Assembly: GCA_018401735.1 (NCBI GenBank)
Contig: JAGYKI010000025.1
Coordinates: forward strand, 1 to 39,021
Reading direction: 5' to 3'
Source: Schleiferiaceae bacterium
GTDB taxonomy: Bacteria; Bacteroidota; Bacteroidia; Flavobacteriales; Schleiferiaceae
DNA: 39,021 bases
The notes under the pieces were generated by a model. That model was not told where the DNA came from. It ran no database searches and saw only the letters and a program-made list of their open reading frames with translations. Numbering within the stretch: the first letter of the stretch is position 1; the number at the start of each line of letters is the position of its first letter. Positions 26,500 through 36,483 of this stretch are shown one piece after another. The translations under genes were made by a program, and so were the position numbers.

Positions 26500-27786
26500 A
26501 TGAACGTAGATGTGCTTTTAGGCCTCCAATGGGGCGATGAAGGAAAAGGAAAAATTGTTGACGTTTTAACGCGTAAATACGATATTATCGCTCGCTTTCA
26601 AGGCGGACCTAATGCTGGTCACACCCTAGAATTCGATGGCATTAAACACGTGTTGCACACCATCCCTAGTGGTATTTTCCATAATGGAACTAAAAACGTA
26701 ATAGGTAATGGCGTGGTTATCGATCCCGTTATCTTTTCTAAAGAAATTGATAAACTCAAAGATTTTAATCTAAATCTACAAGAATCTTTACTTATCTCCC
26801 GTAAGGCACATTTAATTTTGCCTACCCATAGAATTTTAGATGCGGCCTCTGAAGCAGCCAAGGGAAAAGACAAGATTGGTTCTACCTTAAAGGGAATCGG
26901 ACCAACTTATATGGATAAAACGGGTCGTAATGGCCTGCGTGTGGGTGATGTAGAACTGGCCGACTTTAGAGAACGTTACAATACTTTAAAAGCTAAGCAC
27001 GAGCAGCTATTATCGCATTACGACTATGATTATGCGCAAGATTTACTGCAAATGGAAGAAGATTGGTTTAATGCAATTGACCAATTAAAAACCATGAACT
27101 TAATTGACTCCGAACACTACTTAAACTCGGCTTTGAGAGCCGGAAAGAAAATTTTAGCGGAAGGAGCACAAGGATCGCTGTTAGATATAGATTTTGGTAG
27201 CTATCCTTTTGTCACCTCTAGCACCACTACTTGTGCGGGAAGCTGCACAGGATTAGGTATCGCTCCGAATCGTATCAATAAAGTCTTTGGTATTTTTAAA
27301 GCTTATTGCACTCGCGTCGGCTCTGGTCCCTTCCCTACCGAATTATTCGACTCTATTGGTGAAGAATTACGTGCTAATGGTCATGAGTATGGCGCTACTA
27401 CAGGACGTCCCAGACGTTGCGGTTGGTTAGATATTCCCGCTTTAAAATACGCAGTGGAAATAAATGGCGTTACCAATTTAATTATGATGAAGTCCGATGT
27501 TTTAAGTGGCTTCGACATTATTAAAATTTGCACCCATTATAATTATCAAGGCGAAATTATTGATCACCTTCCCTATAGCTCCGAAGACGGACTTATCGAG
27601 CCGGTTTACACCGAGATGCCAGGCTGGAAAGAGGACCTTACTAGCTTGGAAAGTTATGAGCAAATGCCCGAAACCTTTAAAAGCTATATCAAATTTGTGG
27701 AAGATCAAATTGGTGTTCCTATTAGCATTCTTTCCGTTGGCCCCAATCGTACTCAAACCATTATCCTTGAAGAAGTGGTTAACTAA
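26500..27786 (+). CDS. purA: Adenylosuccinate synthetase
   Basis: Condenses IMP with aspartate using GTP to give adenylosuccinate, the first committed step to AMP. The 428-residue protein has the family opening VDVLLGLQWGDEGKGKIVD with catalytic D13, and H41 in GPNAGHT. GSTLKGIGPTYMDK, EGAQGSLLDIDFGSYPFVT, TGRPRRCGWLD (IMP site) and VGPNRTQT near the end complete the set of conserved blocks. ATG start. It follows fur closely and its last 20 bases overlap the proposed start of the ostA-like gene, so the run is likely one operon. Confidence 0.98.
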   Translation: MNVDVLLGLQWGDEGKGKIVDVLTRKYDIIARFQGGPNAGHTLEFDGIKHVLHTIPSGIFHNGTKNVIGNGVVIDPVIFSKEIDKLKDFNLNLQESLLISRKAHLILPTHRILDAASEAAKGKDKIGSTLKGIGPTYMDKTGRNGLRVGDVELADFRERYNTLKAKHEQLLSHYDYDYAQDLLQMEEDWFNAIDQLKTMNLIDSEHYLNSALRAGKKILAEGAQGSLLDIDFGSYPFVTSSTTTCAGSCTGLGIAPNRINKVFGIFKAYCTRVGSGPFPTELFDSIGEELRANGHEYGATTGRPRRCGWLDIPALKYAVEINGVTNLIMMKSDVLSGFDIIKICTHYNYQGEIIDHLPYSSEDGLIEPVYTEMPGWKEDLTSLESYEQMPETFKSYIKFVEDQIGVPISILSVGPNRTQTIILEEVVN

Positions 27787-29287
27787 CATTTTCATTCTTC
27801 TCCTAAGCCTTCTTTTTTCTGTCCCTTTAGCGGGGCAAAAAAAAGAGGCCAAGAAGATAAATATCCGTCAGGCCGACAAAGGATTCTACTCCAAATCTGA
27901 AGGCAAAAACCGTCTCATTGGCGCTGTTATTTTTGAGCACGAAGGTGCTTTAATGTATTGCGATTCAGCCTGGCTCTTTTCCAGCGAAAATAGAATCCGC
28001 GCTTTTCAAAATGTTCGTATTAATCAAGGAGACACCTTATTTTTAACGGGCGATTATTTAGAGTATTCGGGCGACACCAAATTGGCGATTGTTACTGGAA
28101 AAGAGGTTATACTGCGCGATCCAGAAATGACCCTTTTAACCAATCGCCTCGAGTTAAACCGTGAAACTAATTTAGCTTATTATTACACCGGTGGTAAGGT
28201 TAGCAATAACGAAAACACCCTTACCAGCACCAAGGGATACTACAATAGCACCAGCAAACTTTTTAGCTTTAAAGATTCGGTTGTACTTGTCAATCCTCGC
28301 TACACCATGTATAGCGATACCCTCGATTATCACAGCGAAAGTCGCATCTCTTATTTTCGTGGACCTTCCACAATTATTAGCGATAGTAGTAAAATTTACT
28401 GCGAAAATGGGCGCTATAATACCATCGAAAATATCGCCCAGTTTAATAAAAATGCCTTCATTTACGACGGCCCCAAATACCTTACAGGCGACAGTCTTTA
28501 CTACGAAAAAAAGCAAGAATATGGGGAAGCCTTTGGTAATGTATTAATTCATGATACCATAGAAAACTACTTAATCCGTGGTAATTACGGCGAGTATTTC
28601 GGCTTGGCCGATAGCGCCTATGTTACCAAAGAACCGCTTTATACTGTTATAGATGACGGCGGCGATAGTTTGCATGTGCACGGCGACACCCTCTATTCGT
28701 ATAAGGTAACCGATACCTTAGGCATCGAAAGTAGGCAACTACACATTTTTTACGATGTGCGATTTTACCGCTCCGATATGCAAGGTAAATGCGATTCTCT
28801 GAGTTACAGCAGTGCCGATTCCACTTTTAGAATGTACCGTTTACCCGTAATCTGGAATGATAGCACCCAAATAACAGGTGATACGATTTATATGCTAAAT
28901 CGCAATAATGAGCCCGATACCCTTAAAGTGTTAAGCAATGCCTTTATGATTAGTCAAAGCGATAGCATACGCTACAACCAAATTAAGGGACGAAAAATGT
29001 TAGGTAAATTCTTTAACAAAGAATTGAAACGCGTTTATGTTAATGGCAATGCCCAAACCGTTTATTATCCAAAAGAAGAAGATGGCACTTATATTGGCAT
29101 GAATCGAACTTTGAGTAGTAATATAATTATTTACCTTAAAGACAGTGAGTTAAAAAAGATAACCGACATCAAAAAATCAGAAGGTAAAATGCACCCCATG
29201 GATCAAATTCCCGAGGAAGAAAAAATACTGGAAGGATTCAATTTGCGTTTTTCAGAAAGGCCAAAGTCTAAAAAAGACCTTTTTTAA
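27767..29287 (+). CDS. OstA-like exported protein (LPS transport related)
   Basis: A 506-residue exported protein of the OstA/LptA-like superfamily of Bacteroidota. The longest open frame starts at 27506 inside purA, but its first 87 residues are a purA shadow. The real start is most likely TTG 27767, giving the signal peptide MKKWLTNIFILLLSLLFSVP ending LAGQ. The rest consists of repeated strand-turn units, such as GDTLFLTGDYLEYSGDTKLA, NRLELNRETNLAYYYTGG, TMYSDTLDYHSESRI and YLTGDSLYYEKKQ, the jelly-roll pattern of LptA. It may chaperone LPS across the periplasm or form part of that bridge; the exact role in this phylum is not settled. It overlaps the end of purA by 20 bases and is 9 bases before the CAP gene. 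Confidence 0.85.
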   Translation: MKKWLTNIFILLLSLLFSVPLAGQKKEAKKINIRQADKGFYSKSEGKNRLIGAVIFEHEGALMYCDSAWLFSSENRIRAFQNVRINQGDTLFLTGDYLEYSGDTKLAIVTGKEVILRDPEMTLLTNRLELNRETNLAYYYTGGKVSNNENTLTSTKGYYNSTSKLFSFKDSVVLVNPRYTMYSDTLDYHSESRISYFRGPSTIISDSSKIYCENGRYNTIENIAQFNKNAFIYDGPKYLTGDSLYYEKKQEYGEAFGNVLIHDTIENYLIRGNYGEYFGLADSAYVTKEPLYTVIDDGGDSLHVHGDTLYSYKVTDTLGIESRQLHIFYDVRFYRSDMQGKCDSLSYSSADSTFRMYRLPVIWNDSTQITGDTIYMLNRNNEPDTLKVLSNAFMISQSDSIRYNQIKGRKMLGKFFNKELKRVYVNGNAQTVYYPKEEDGTYIGMNRTLSSNIIIYLKDSELKKITDIKKSEGKMHPMDQIPEEEKILEGFNLRFSERPKSKKDLF

Positions 29288-29296
29288 AACATCATC

Positions 29297-29941
29297 ATGC
29301 GAGCCCTCCCTTTTCTCCTGTCCTTTTTGCTTTTTAACCTTTCGGTAGATGCGCAGCAAGAATGGTTTACGATGGATGCTCAACAATTCTGGCAAACCAA
29401 AGAAGTGAATGAAATTATAGATCCCCAAAATTTCAATCGGAACTTACTAGAAGTCGCCCTATTTCACGCAGGAAATGAGGCTCGTCTAAAGAAAGGGAAA
29501 ATAGCTTTAGCTTGGAACCCGACTCTTAATAAATCCGCGCGCCATCAATCGGAATTAATGGCCAATTCTGCCACACTTAGCCATAGCTGGAAAAAACCAG
29601 CTGACAGCCGACAATTGGTAGATCGTGTAAAACTTTTTGGTGGCAGCTTTCAGGCCCTAGGAGAAAATATTGCGCAGTTTTATATTTTAGCTATCCCCGA
29701 ATATGAAGAATACTACTATCATTCCGGTATCTTTACCAATAAGCAAGGTCAAAAAATAGAAAACAAAAGCTATAAAAAACTGGCACAAGAATGTATTGAC
29801 GCTTGGATGAATTCTAAAGGACACCGTGAGAACCTATTATATCCCTTTCAAGAAATTGGCACAGGAGTATCATTTTGGGTAAAAAACAAAAAGGGCCTCA
29901 ATTTTGATATCTATATTAGCCAAAATTTCGCAACACCATGA
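29297..29941 (+). CDS. Secreted CAP/SCP-domain protein
   Basis: A 214-residue secreted protein of the CAP (cysteine-rich secretory/antigen 5/PR-1) superfamily. The signal peptide is MRALPFLLSFLLFNLSVDAQ. The CAP core includes LNKSARHQSELMANS with LSHSW (about 76-98), GENIAQF (about 121-127) and CIDAWMNSKGHRENLL (about 163-178); the histidines and glutamates lining the family's cavity are present. Bacterial CAP proteins have varied, mostly unknown functions (some bind lipids or sterols, some resemble proteases). ATG start 9 bases after the ostA-like gene. Its stop overlaps the next start (ATGA), so the two are translationally coupled. Confidence 0.87.
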   Translation: MRALPFLLSFLLFNLSVDAQQEWFTMDAQQFWQTKEVNEIIDPQNFNRNLLEVALFHAGNEARLKKGKIALAWNPTLNKSARHQSELMANSATLSHSWKKPADSRQLVDRVKLFGGSFQALGENIAQFYILAIPEYEEYYYHSGIFTNKQGQKIENKSYKKLAQECIDAWMNSKGHRENLLYPFQEIGTGVSFWVKNKKGLNFDIYISQNFATP

Positions 29942-31140
29942 ACAGAATTTTTACTCTCCTTTTTAGCTCCCTGCTTAGTCTTTCTGCCCTAGCGCAAATT
30001 AGGTTTATCGAAGTAGAAAACATTGACGATTACCAAGCGGTAATAAATACGGTGCAGCAAAGAAATTCGATGATGTTTATTGCTTTGCACGATGATGGTG
30101 GCGATTTTAGAAAAATGTTTCTTGATAATGTTTTTTCTGACCCCAATGTTGTTAAAGCCTCGCAAAACTATACTTGTATTGCCATAGATTTGAATGAAGA
30201 AATGGGATCGCGTTACACGAGTATATTCGAGCTTACAGAAGCTCCCACATTCTTTCTAATGAATTCTGACGAATTAGTACTCAAGCGTTTTTCTGGTTAT
30301 TACAGTGCCACCGATTTAAGCAAAGCCCTCATTGCTACTTTTCAACATAAAGGGGAATACGACAGCTTATTAGTAAAGTATAATAACTACTCGCTCAGCG
30401 ATCAAGAATGGGTGCGCCTTTTAGAAATCTACAGTCTTAATTTCGACTTTAACAAAACTAGTCAGCTAGCTCTCGAATTTCTTAATACAAAAAAAGGAAA
30501 CCAGCTGTTTACTGCCCCTGCAGCGGAAGTATTAGCCACCTATGGCGTTGATTATGAAACTTTATACCCATGGCTAGTTTATAAAAACCAAGGTGCTATT
30601 AAAAGCGCTTTTAGCGAATTCGATTTCAATGATTTCTTTCAAGCCTGCTATTCTTATAATCTCGATTTAGCCATTGAAAACAAAGACAGTATTTTACTTC
30701 AAAAATTTGTTAAAGAGTTTGTAGCTATTGATCCAGCGGGGAATAAAAGCGCGGTTGAATTAAGCTTTGGCACCTACGATATTTATGGTCAACAAGCTGG
30801 GCACTACGAAACTTGGAAGGAGGGCATTTTACAATTTGGAAAATTATTAAGCCCCACGGATAGCGCCGCTGATTATCTTTATGATGCGGCTTATAATCTA
30901 GTAGAAGATCACAATTCCAATAAGGCTCTAAGTGCCGCTCGTGAAGTAGCAAAACTCTCAAACCAAAAATTAGCGAGTTTTAAAAGTAGAATGCTCGTTG
31001 CCTATACTTCCTATTTATTAAACGACTTTGAAGCAGCGAAAGATCAAATTAGTGATGCCGTTAAAATGGCAAAAAGCGCCGACGAATTAAGAAGCGCAAC
31101 CAAACTCCAAGGCTTAGTAGAGGAGGAATTAAAAAAATAG
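29938..31140 (+). CDS. Secreted thioredoxin-fold protein lacking CxxC
   Basis: A 400-residue exported protein. The signal peptide is MNRIFTLLFSSLLSLSALAQ. Residues about 22-125 follow the thioredoxin pattern of the DUF255-like/ThiX group: MMFIALHDDGGDFRKMF, where the redox CxxC is expected, then CIAIDLNEEMG and TEAPTFFLMNSDE with the cis-proline loop. The active-site position reads D-D-G-G-D, with no cysteine pair, so disulfide chemistry is unlikely. The remaining 270 residues are helical, TPR-like (LDFAKT..., LNDFEAAKDQISDAV). The start overlaps the CAP gene by 4 bases. It ends the plus-strand run and faces the LysM gene across a bidirectional terminator. Confidence 0.78.
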   Translation: MNRIFTLLFSSLLSLSALAQIRFIEVENIDDYQAVINTVQQRNSMMFIALHDDGGDFRKMFLDNVFSDPNVVKASQNYTCIAIDLNEEMGSRYTSIFELTEAPTFFLMNSDELVLKRFSGYYSATDLSKALIATFQHKGEYDSLLVKYNNYSLSDQEWVRLLEIYSLNFDFNKTSQLALEFLNTKKGNQLFTAPAAEVLATYGVDYETLYPWLVYKNQGAIKSAFSEFDFNDFFQACYSYNLDLAIENKDSILLQKFVKEFVAIDPAGNKSAVELSFGTYDIYGQQAGHYETWKEGILQFGKLLSPTDSAADYLYDAAYNLVEDHNSNKALSAAREVAKLSNQKLASFKSRMLVAYTSYLLNDFEAAKDQISDAVKMAKSADELRSATKLQGLVEEELKK

Positions 31141-31187
31141 AAGGAAAACTATATTAATCTTAGTCTTGCAAGGCCATTAGCCTAGTC

Positions 31188-31219
31188 AACGTGAATTCGA
31201 CATAAAATCAGGCCTCAGA
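31188..31219 (+). repeat. MITE-arm repeat, family 2, copy C
   Basis: Matches the left end of the 13232-13425 element at 31 of 32 bases. It lies 47 bases beyond the thioredoxin-fold gene's stop, in the same orientation as the arm behind the MscS gene. Confidence 0.75.
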
Positions 31220-31226
31220 AATTAAT

Positions 31227-31262
31227 AAAAAAGACCGTAACTAAACAGTTACGGTCTTTTTT
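31227..31262. terminator. Bidirectional intrinsic terminator
   Basis: A perfect 16-bp stem, AAAAAAGACCGTAACT with AGTTACGGTCTTTTTT, around loop aaac. A and T runs on both sides let it work for the thioredoxin-fold gene and for the opposing LysM gene. Confidence 0.9.
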
Positions 31263-31389
31263 CTGGCTTTAAGTATTTATTACTTGGTTGATTCAACTCA
31301 TCACCATGAGTATCTAGGATACTCCATAAATAAATATATGAGAAACTTATGCGTTAAAGATAAATAAAAAAATGACCCAGGTATACTTT

Positions 31390-33522
31390 TTAATTAATCC
31401 GCTTTAGCTTGTACGATTTAATGGAGCTATGGATGAAATAGTTGTTTCTAATACCACCTTCAGGGCTCTTTTCAAATTTATAACCCGTGCTTAATTTATT
31501 CTGATCATTTAATGACTCTAGGAAGTATGGACCATTTTTCCATAAGCGTTCTAAAAAGTAAAGGCCGGCATCGTAACCTTGAAAAGCATACGAATTCGGT
31601 TCTTCTTTATAGTCTTTTCTAAATTTCGCCACAAAGGTTTTCACCTCAGCGTTTTCATAATTGGTACTAATTACCTCGTAGGTAGTGTAGTGCAAAGCAT
31701 TTAAATAACTATACTCTACCGTAGGGCTTTTTAAAACTGTGGGGCTGCCAATTAAGTAAATAGCAGTATCCCTCAGACCGTATAATTTTGAAATCATATC
31801 TGAGATAAAAACTGGATCATCACTCATCAATACCACCACTTTAATTCCATCCATATAAAGCTTTTCTTTTAATGATCTAGTACTTGCTAATTCATTGCAA
31901 TTAGACATGGTCATTACGAAAGCATTTTCTCTAGGCTCTAAGCGAGCCATTATCTCTTCCACATTTTTCTCTTGGTCTTTCTGACTACAATGCGCAAATA
32001 AGATATTGGCAGTGGCAAACTTTGAATTCAATAAATCCGCAATCGTGGAAGCCTTTGCCGCTTCATCTGGCACCATTTTAATTAAATTAGGACGCTGATG
32101 AATGTCTACCGATTTACTTAAAGGACTTATTACAGGAACCCCTGTCTCTTTCATTTTATCAGCGATATACTCTGCGTTTTTGTTGTAGGCAGGACCTACA
32201 ATTAGATCCAATTGTGCTTTTAATAATTCCTCGGTATAAGACTTTGTTATCGCCAAATCTCCTTCGGTATCAAAAATCTTTAAATTAACGCGCATTCCCT
32301 TTTTAGCCAAAGAGTCTGCCGCCATTTTAAAGCCATAATAAAATTGGCTTGCCATTTCTGTATCACGATGGGGAAAGAAACTATAAGCGTCTAAACTATC
32401 TTTATAACGTGAAGATCGGAAAGGCAACATTAGAGCAACGCGGTATTCTTTAGCCGTGTCTATCAAGAGACTATCACTGGGCTTTTTATTTCTAAGGGTA
32501 TCTGCTATCTTAGGAGTATTAAGGTTTTCTTTTTTATCTATCGTTTCACCCGAAAGTGGAACATTCGATACTTCCCCTCCTGATTCGGCATTATTTAAAA
32601 TCTTGTCCAACCAATTAATTTCAGCAGCTTCCTGCTTCTTAGGAATGATAATATATTTACCCACGATAAGACCTTTTTCCAATTCTGGATTTACTCTTAC
32701 CAATTCCTCCTGATCTACAAAATAACGTTGCTTTAAATTAAAAAAGGTATCACCACCTTTAACTTTATACAACATATAATCACTGTCTGCGCTAACGGTA
32801 TCGCGAACTTTAGGAGTCGTTTTCACCACGGTTTTCTCTGGTGCTTCACTTTTTGCAGCAATAGCTTTTGGAGCATAGCGCGTGCGGTTTTTGGGAATGC
32901 GCAAGAGTTGACCTAATTTAAGACCCGCTTTAATCTCCGGATTTAAAATATAAAGACTATCGATGGTAATTTTATACTGTTTGCCTAAGCTGTAAGCTGT
33001 TTCTTGTTTCTGTACGGCATGCAAATAATATAGACTATCATTTTGAGCGATAAAAACTTGGGCTTCCTCTGCATTTTCGCGAGGTACTCTTAGTAGAAAG
33101 CCCGCTTTTAAACCTTCTTTTTCAATAATAGGATTAGCCTCAATTAAGGCATCGGTACTAAGCCCATATTGCTTAGATAAGGAATACAGAGTTTCTTGCC
33201 GTTCCACTTCATGATAAATAAACTTCGATTTTGGCGTATCTGCCTGAGTACTGATAGTTGGGCTTTCTTGCTCTTTTTCTAAAGCTGCTCTGCGATCAGG
33301 CACCAATAATGTAGACCCTTCTTTAATCTCCTTCATCTTATTAATCTCCTCGTTAAACTGCATTAGTTCTTCAATAGAGACATTATAAGTTTTGGCGATA
33401 CCATAGAGTGTTTCTCCTGGTTTCACTACGTGGATAAGGTGTTTAAGCCCATCTTGCGCAAGCAAAAAACTGGAGGTGAAAAGAAAAACTACTAAACTTA
33501 AAACTCTTAAAATTATTCCCAT
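31390..33522 (-). CDS. LysM-repeat periplasmic binding protein
   Basis: A 710-residue exported protein. The signal peptide (about 1-22) starts [15 protein letters not shown]. Four LysM repeats follow: [19 protein letters not shown] (about 32-74), [20 protein letters not shown] (about 103-145), [19 protein letters not shown] (about 168-210) and [18 protein letters not shown] (about 252-295). The rest is a periplasmic binding protein fold of the branched-amino-acid (leucine/PBP1) type: [50 protein letters not shown] and [13 protein letters not shown]. LysM repeats suggest peptidoglycan attachment. No ABC transporter genes are nearby, so a role in cell-wall sensing rather than uptake is plausible. 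The start overlaps the guaA stop by 10 bases. Linkage of this gene to guaA is common in Bacteroidota. Confidence 0.88.
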   Translation of the reverse strand: MGIILRVLSLVVFLFTSSFLLAQDGLKHLIHVVKPGETLYGIAKTYNVSIEELMQFNEEINKMKEIKEGSTLLVPDRRAALEKEQESPTISTQADTPKSKFIYHEVERQETLYSLSKQYGLSTDALIEANPIIEKEGLKAGFLLRVPRENAEEAQVFIAQNDSLYYLHAVQKQETAYSLGKQYKITIDSLYILNPEIKAGLKLGQLLRIPKNRTRYAPKAIAAKSEAPEKTVVKTTPKVRDTVSADSDYMLYKVKGGDTFFNLKQRYFVDQEELVRVNPELEKGLIVGKYIIIPKKQEAAEINWLDKILNNAESGGEVSNVPLSGETIDKKENLNTPKIADTLRNKKPSDSLLIDTAKEYRVALMLPFRSSRYKDSLDAYSFFPHRDTEMASQFYYGFKMAADSLAKKGMRVNLKIFDTEGDLAITKSYTEELLKAQLDLIVGPAYNKNAEYIADKMKETGVPVISPLSKSVDIHQRPNLIKMVPDEAAKASTIADLLNSKFATANILFAHCSQKDQEKNVEEIMARLEPRENAFVMTMSNCNELASTRSLKEKLYMDGIKVVVLMSDDPVFISDMISKLYGLRDTAIYLIGSPTVLKSPTVEYSYLNALHYTTYEVISTNYENAEVKTFVAKFRKDYKEEPNSYAFQGYDAGLYFLERLWKNGPYFLESLNDQNKLSTGYKFEKSPEGGIRNNYFIHSSIKSYKLKRIN

Positions 33523-35042
33523 TCGATTGTTGCTGGTGGCTTAGAGCTGATATCATATACCACTCTATTAACCCCTTTTACCCGGTTTATTATTTTATTC
33601 GAAATCTCCGCTAAAAACTCATAAGGCAAATGTACCCAATCCGCAGTCATACCATCGGTACTTTCCACCGCTCTTAAGGCTACTACTTGCTCGTAGGTGC
33701 GCTCATCCCCCATAACGCCAACCGACTGTACTGGCAATAAAATGGCACCTGCCTGCCAAACTTGATCGTAAAGACCATGTTCCCTTAGGCCATTAATGAA
33801 GATTGCATCTACTTCTTGTAAAATTCTAACTTTTTCAGGGCTAATATCGCCTAAAATTCTGATTGCTAGACCAGGACCTGGGAAAGGATGCCTTCCTAAA
33901 AGGCTAGAATCTATTCCTAAGGCTGCTCCTACCCTGCGTACTTCATCTTTAAATAGAGTGTTTAAAGGCTCAACTACCTTTAACTTCATAAAGTCAGGAA
34001 GACCACCCACATTGTGATGCGACTTAATAGTTGCACTTGGGCCTTTCACAGAAATAGACTCAATTACGTCAGGGTAAATAGTCCCCTGACCTAGCCAAGC
34101 AACGTCCTTTATTTTATGCGATTCATCGTCGAATACTTCGATAAACACTCTGCCAATAATTTTACGTTTAGTTTCTGGATCCTTTTCGCCTGCAAGCGCA
34201 TCCAAAAAGCGATCACTGGCGTCTACCCCTTTAACGTTTAGGCCCATTCCCTTGTACTGATCTAATACCTGAGAGAACTCATTTTTCCGGAGCAAGCCAT
34301 TGTTCACAAAAATACAATGGAGTCTATCGCCAATGGCCTGCGATAAAAGCACCGCCGCAACTGTACTATCTACTCCGCCACTTAAGCCTAAAACTACCTT
34401 ATCATTACCGATGGTGTTCTTTAAATTCGCAACCGTTTCTTCTACAAAGGAGGTAGGCGTCCAGTCTTGACTGCAATGGCAGATGTCAACCAAAAAGTTT
34501 TTTAACATGGTTTTCCCATCAGTACTGTGATAAACCTCAGGGTGAAATTGAATACCAAATGTCTCTTCGCCCAAAATATGATAGGCCGCTACTGCAACGT
34601 CGCTAGTACTGGCAATAATTTCGTAGTTATCCGGCAAACTTAAAATGGTATCGCCGTGACTCATCCACACTTGAGATCCAACTGGCACATCTTTCAATAA
34701 AGGAGTGCTGCCATTTACCTCGCTAAGTTTAGCACGACCGTATTCTCTAGTTTCAGATGGTTCTACTTTTCCACCAAATTTCTTGGCTAAAAATTGTGCT
34801 CCATAACAAACGCCCAATACAGGCATTTTTTGCTTGAAATCAGTTAAATCAATTTCTGGAGCATCAATATCGTTTACCGAATGTGGACTACCACTAATAA
34901 TTAAACCCTTTACATTTTTATCCAGCTCAGGAAGCTTGTTGTAAGGGTGTATTTCACAATAAACATTAAGCTCTCTCACTCGTCGAGCAATCAATTGCGT
35001 ATACTGCGATCCACAATCGAGAATTAAAACCATTTCTTGCAT
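33513..35042 (-). CDS. guaA: GMP synthase (glutamine-hydrolysing)
   Basis: Converts XMP to GMP with glutamine as nitrogen donor. The 509-residue protein has the class I amidotransferase domain with nucleophile C79 (VLGVCYGAQ) and H167/E169 (QFHPEV). It is followed by the ATP pyrophosphatase P-loop SGGVDST (221-227) and the C-terminal dimerisation domain with [16 protein letters not shown] and [16 protein letters not shown] at 35042; a second Met four codons on is a possible alternative. A TAACTTTG box lies 5 bases upstream. It overlaps the LysM gene and is probably its operon leader. Confidence 0.98.
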   Translation of the reverse strand: MQEMVLILDCGSQYTQLIARRVRELNVYCEIHPYNKLPELDKNVKGLIISGSPHSVNDIDAPEIDLTDFKQKMPVLGVCYGAQFLAKKFGGKVEPSETREYGRAKLSEVNGSTPLLKDVPVGSQVWMSHGDTILSLPDNYEIIASTSDVAVAAYHILGEETFGIQFHPEVYHSTDGKTMLKNFLVDICHCSQDWTPTSFVEETVANLKNTIGNDKVVLGLSGGVDSTVAAVLLSQAIGDRLHCIFVNNGLLRKNEFSQVLDQYKGMGLNVKGVDASDRFLDALAGEKDPETKRKIIGRVFIEVFDDESHKIKDVAWLGQGTIYPDVIESISVKGPSATIKSHHNVGGLPDFMKLKVVEPLNTLFKDEVRRVGAALGIDSSLLGRHPFPGPGLAIRILGDISPEKVRILQEVDAIFINGLREHGLYDQVWQAGAILLPVQSVGVMGDERTYEQVVALRAVESTDGMTADWVHLPYEFLAEISNKIINRVKGVNRVVYDISSKPPATIEWE

Positions 35043-35046
35043 GTGG

Positions 35047-35054
35047 CAAAGTTA
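35047..35054 (-). promoter_or_regulatory. Bacteroidota -7 box for guaA
   Basis: Minus strand reads TAACTTTG, an exact TAnnTTTG match ending 5 bases before the guaA ATG. The same octamer precedes the helicase gene. No clear -33 box. Confidence 0.6.
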
Positions 35055-35128
35055 ATTTCTTTTTGGTATTTAGCTTAACACTAAGGCTCCTTATAGTGGC
35101 CCTTTTAGTGTTTTTATAAGCACAGAAA

Positions 35129-35370
35129 TTAACAAGCCCAGTTCTTCCTTAAAATGGAAAGCACGGCTTCCTTTTCTTTGGAAAGCTGCAAGCAAAATCG
35201 TCTAGCCCAAGTATCAATGCCAGGCCTATACATAAACATCTTTTCGAAGGGAACGTCAGTAATGTTTGAAGGAAATGGCTAATTCTTGGTTCGTTCTTTT
35301 TGGTTAAAGGCGCCACCAAAAAGAGTTTCAGTCTTGCTTTTTCATCGTCAAAAAAACCTAATCCTCTCAT
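35129..35370 (-). pseudogene. Small unrecognised gene with an internal frameshift
   Basis: Two minus-strand frames join into one plausible 80-odd-residue protein. MRGLGFFDDEKARLKLF, then VAPLTKKNEPRISHF from the ATG at 35370, shifts to ITDVPFEKMFMYRPGIDTWA, RRFCLQLSKEKEAVLSIL and RKNWAC before a stop at 35129. The opening resembles the N-terminus of some IS5-type transposases (LGFFDDEKR...), but the second half does not extend that match, so I leave it unassigned. Left unshifted, the first frame runs 73 residues to 35149. It lies between guaA and the SRPBCC gene, divergent from the latter. Confidence 0.4.
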
Positions 35371-35448
35371 TTATAGAAACACGAAGTTTAACATTGCCCT
35401 TCTAAATTTTATTTAACTTCGAGCCCTATTAATCAACTACCTAAAAAT

Positions 35449-36456
35449 ATGCGTATAGTTAAAATCATCCTTTGGGTTTTATTGGCTTTAGTAGCGATCT
35501 ATCTAATTATTTCGCTTTTCCTACCCGGGAAATATAATGTAAGCCGTGAGCTTAGGGTTAATGCTCCCGCCAAACAGATTTATGCGCAAGTAATTGATTT
35601 TAAAAATTGGGAAGCTTGGAGTCCGTGGTTACAAGAAGACCCGACTATGACTTTCAAATATGGTGAACAGACATCTGGCGAAGGTGCCGCTTACTCTTGG
35701 ACTAGTGAAGAATCTGGCGGAGGTAAGCAAAGTATTAAATATGCTAGCCCCTATGATACTATTAAAACGGTTATAAATTTTGACGGTCGAGATCCCTCGA
35801 ATGGGCTATGGACATTTACGAGCTCCGAAAATGGGCTAACTATAGTTAAATGGGGCTTTAGTGGCGAATTAGGATTCTTCTCCCGCATTTTTGGCCTTTT
35901 TATGGACGGAATGGTAGGCGAAAGTTTTGAAATTGGCCTTGCGAATATCAAGTACATTGTAGAAAGTCAAAAAATTCCAGAAGCCAAGCTAGAAGTTTAC
36001 CGCTCTCAATTAGACTCCATGCGTTTTTATAGTATCACCGAAACTGTTGCCATGACAGAGCTTGGCCCTGATTTCTTCGGGAGAAACTTTTCTAAAATCA
36101 ATGCCTATTTAGGCAAAGAAATGCAAAATTCTAATCGTCCACCTTTTGCTGTTTTCCATGAGTGGAATGAGGAAACACGTCGCACTACCGTAGAGGTAGC
36201 TATTCCATTATGGTCTATGCTAGAAGGTAAGGATGATATTAAGAAGCGTGAAATGGCAACTACGGATGCCCTCTTTATCGATTATTATGGGCCTTATGAA
36301 TTTACTGGAAAAGCGCATCAGGCCATTAGCGAATACGCCATGCAAAACGGCACTGATCTCTTGGGTATGGGCTTCGAAATTTATGTTACCGACCCTAGTG
36401 AAGAGGCCGATACAAGCAAGTGGTTAACTAAAATTGTTTATCCAATCGCTCCATAA
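35449..36456 (+). CDS. SRPBCC and GyrI-like two-domain protein
   Basis: A 335-residue protein with one N-terminal membrane helix (about 4-26). An SRPBCC/polyketide cyclase-like lipid- or ligand-binding fold follows (about 30-160: NVSRELRVNAPAKQIYAQVI, NWEAWSPWLQEDP, TSSENGLTIVKWGF). The C-terminal GyrI-like/AraC effector-binding domain (about 190-335) includes PPFAVFHEWN, FIDYYGPYE and LLGMGFEIYVTDP. Such pairs occur in Bacteroidota and probably bind a small hydrophobic ligand; no DNA-binding domain is attached. The ATG is preceded by TAACTTCG (one base off TAnnTTTG) at 35411-35418, with a TTG 17 bases further upstream, a reasonable promoter. A strong terminator follows. Confidence 0.83.
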   Translation: MRIVKIILWVLLALVAIYLIISLFLPGKYNVSRELRVNAPAKQIYAQVIDFKNWEAWSPWLQEDPTMTFKYGEQTSGEGAAYSWTSEESGGGKQSIKYASPYDTIKTVINFDGRDPSNGLWTFTSSENGLTIVKWGFSGELGFFSRIFGLFMDGMVGESFEIGLANIKYIVESQKIPEAKLEVYRSQLDSMRFYSITETVAMTELGPDFFGRNFSKINAYLGKEMQNSNRPPFAVFHEWNEETRRTTVEVAIPLWSMLEGKDDIKKREMATTDALFIDYYGPYEFTGKAHQAISEYAMQNGTDLLGMGFEIYVTDPSEEADTSKWLTKIVYPIAP

Positions 36457-36483
36457 AAACTTAAATTTTTCTACCTTTTTGTG

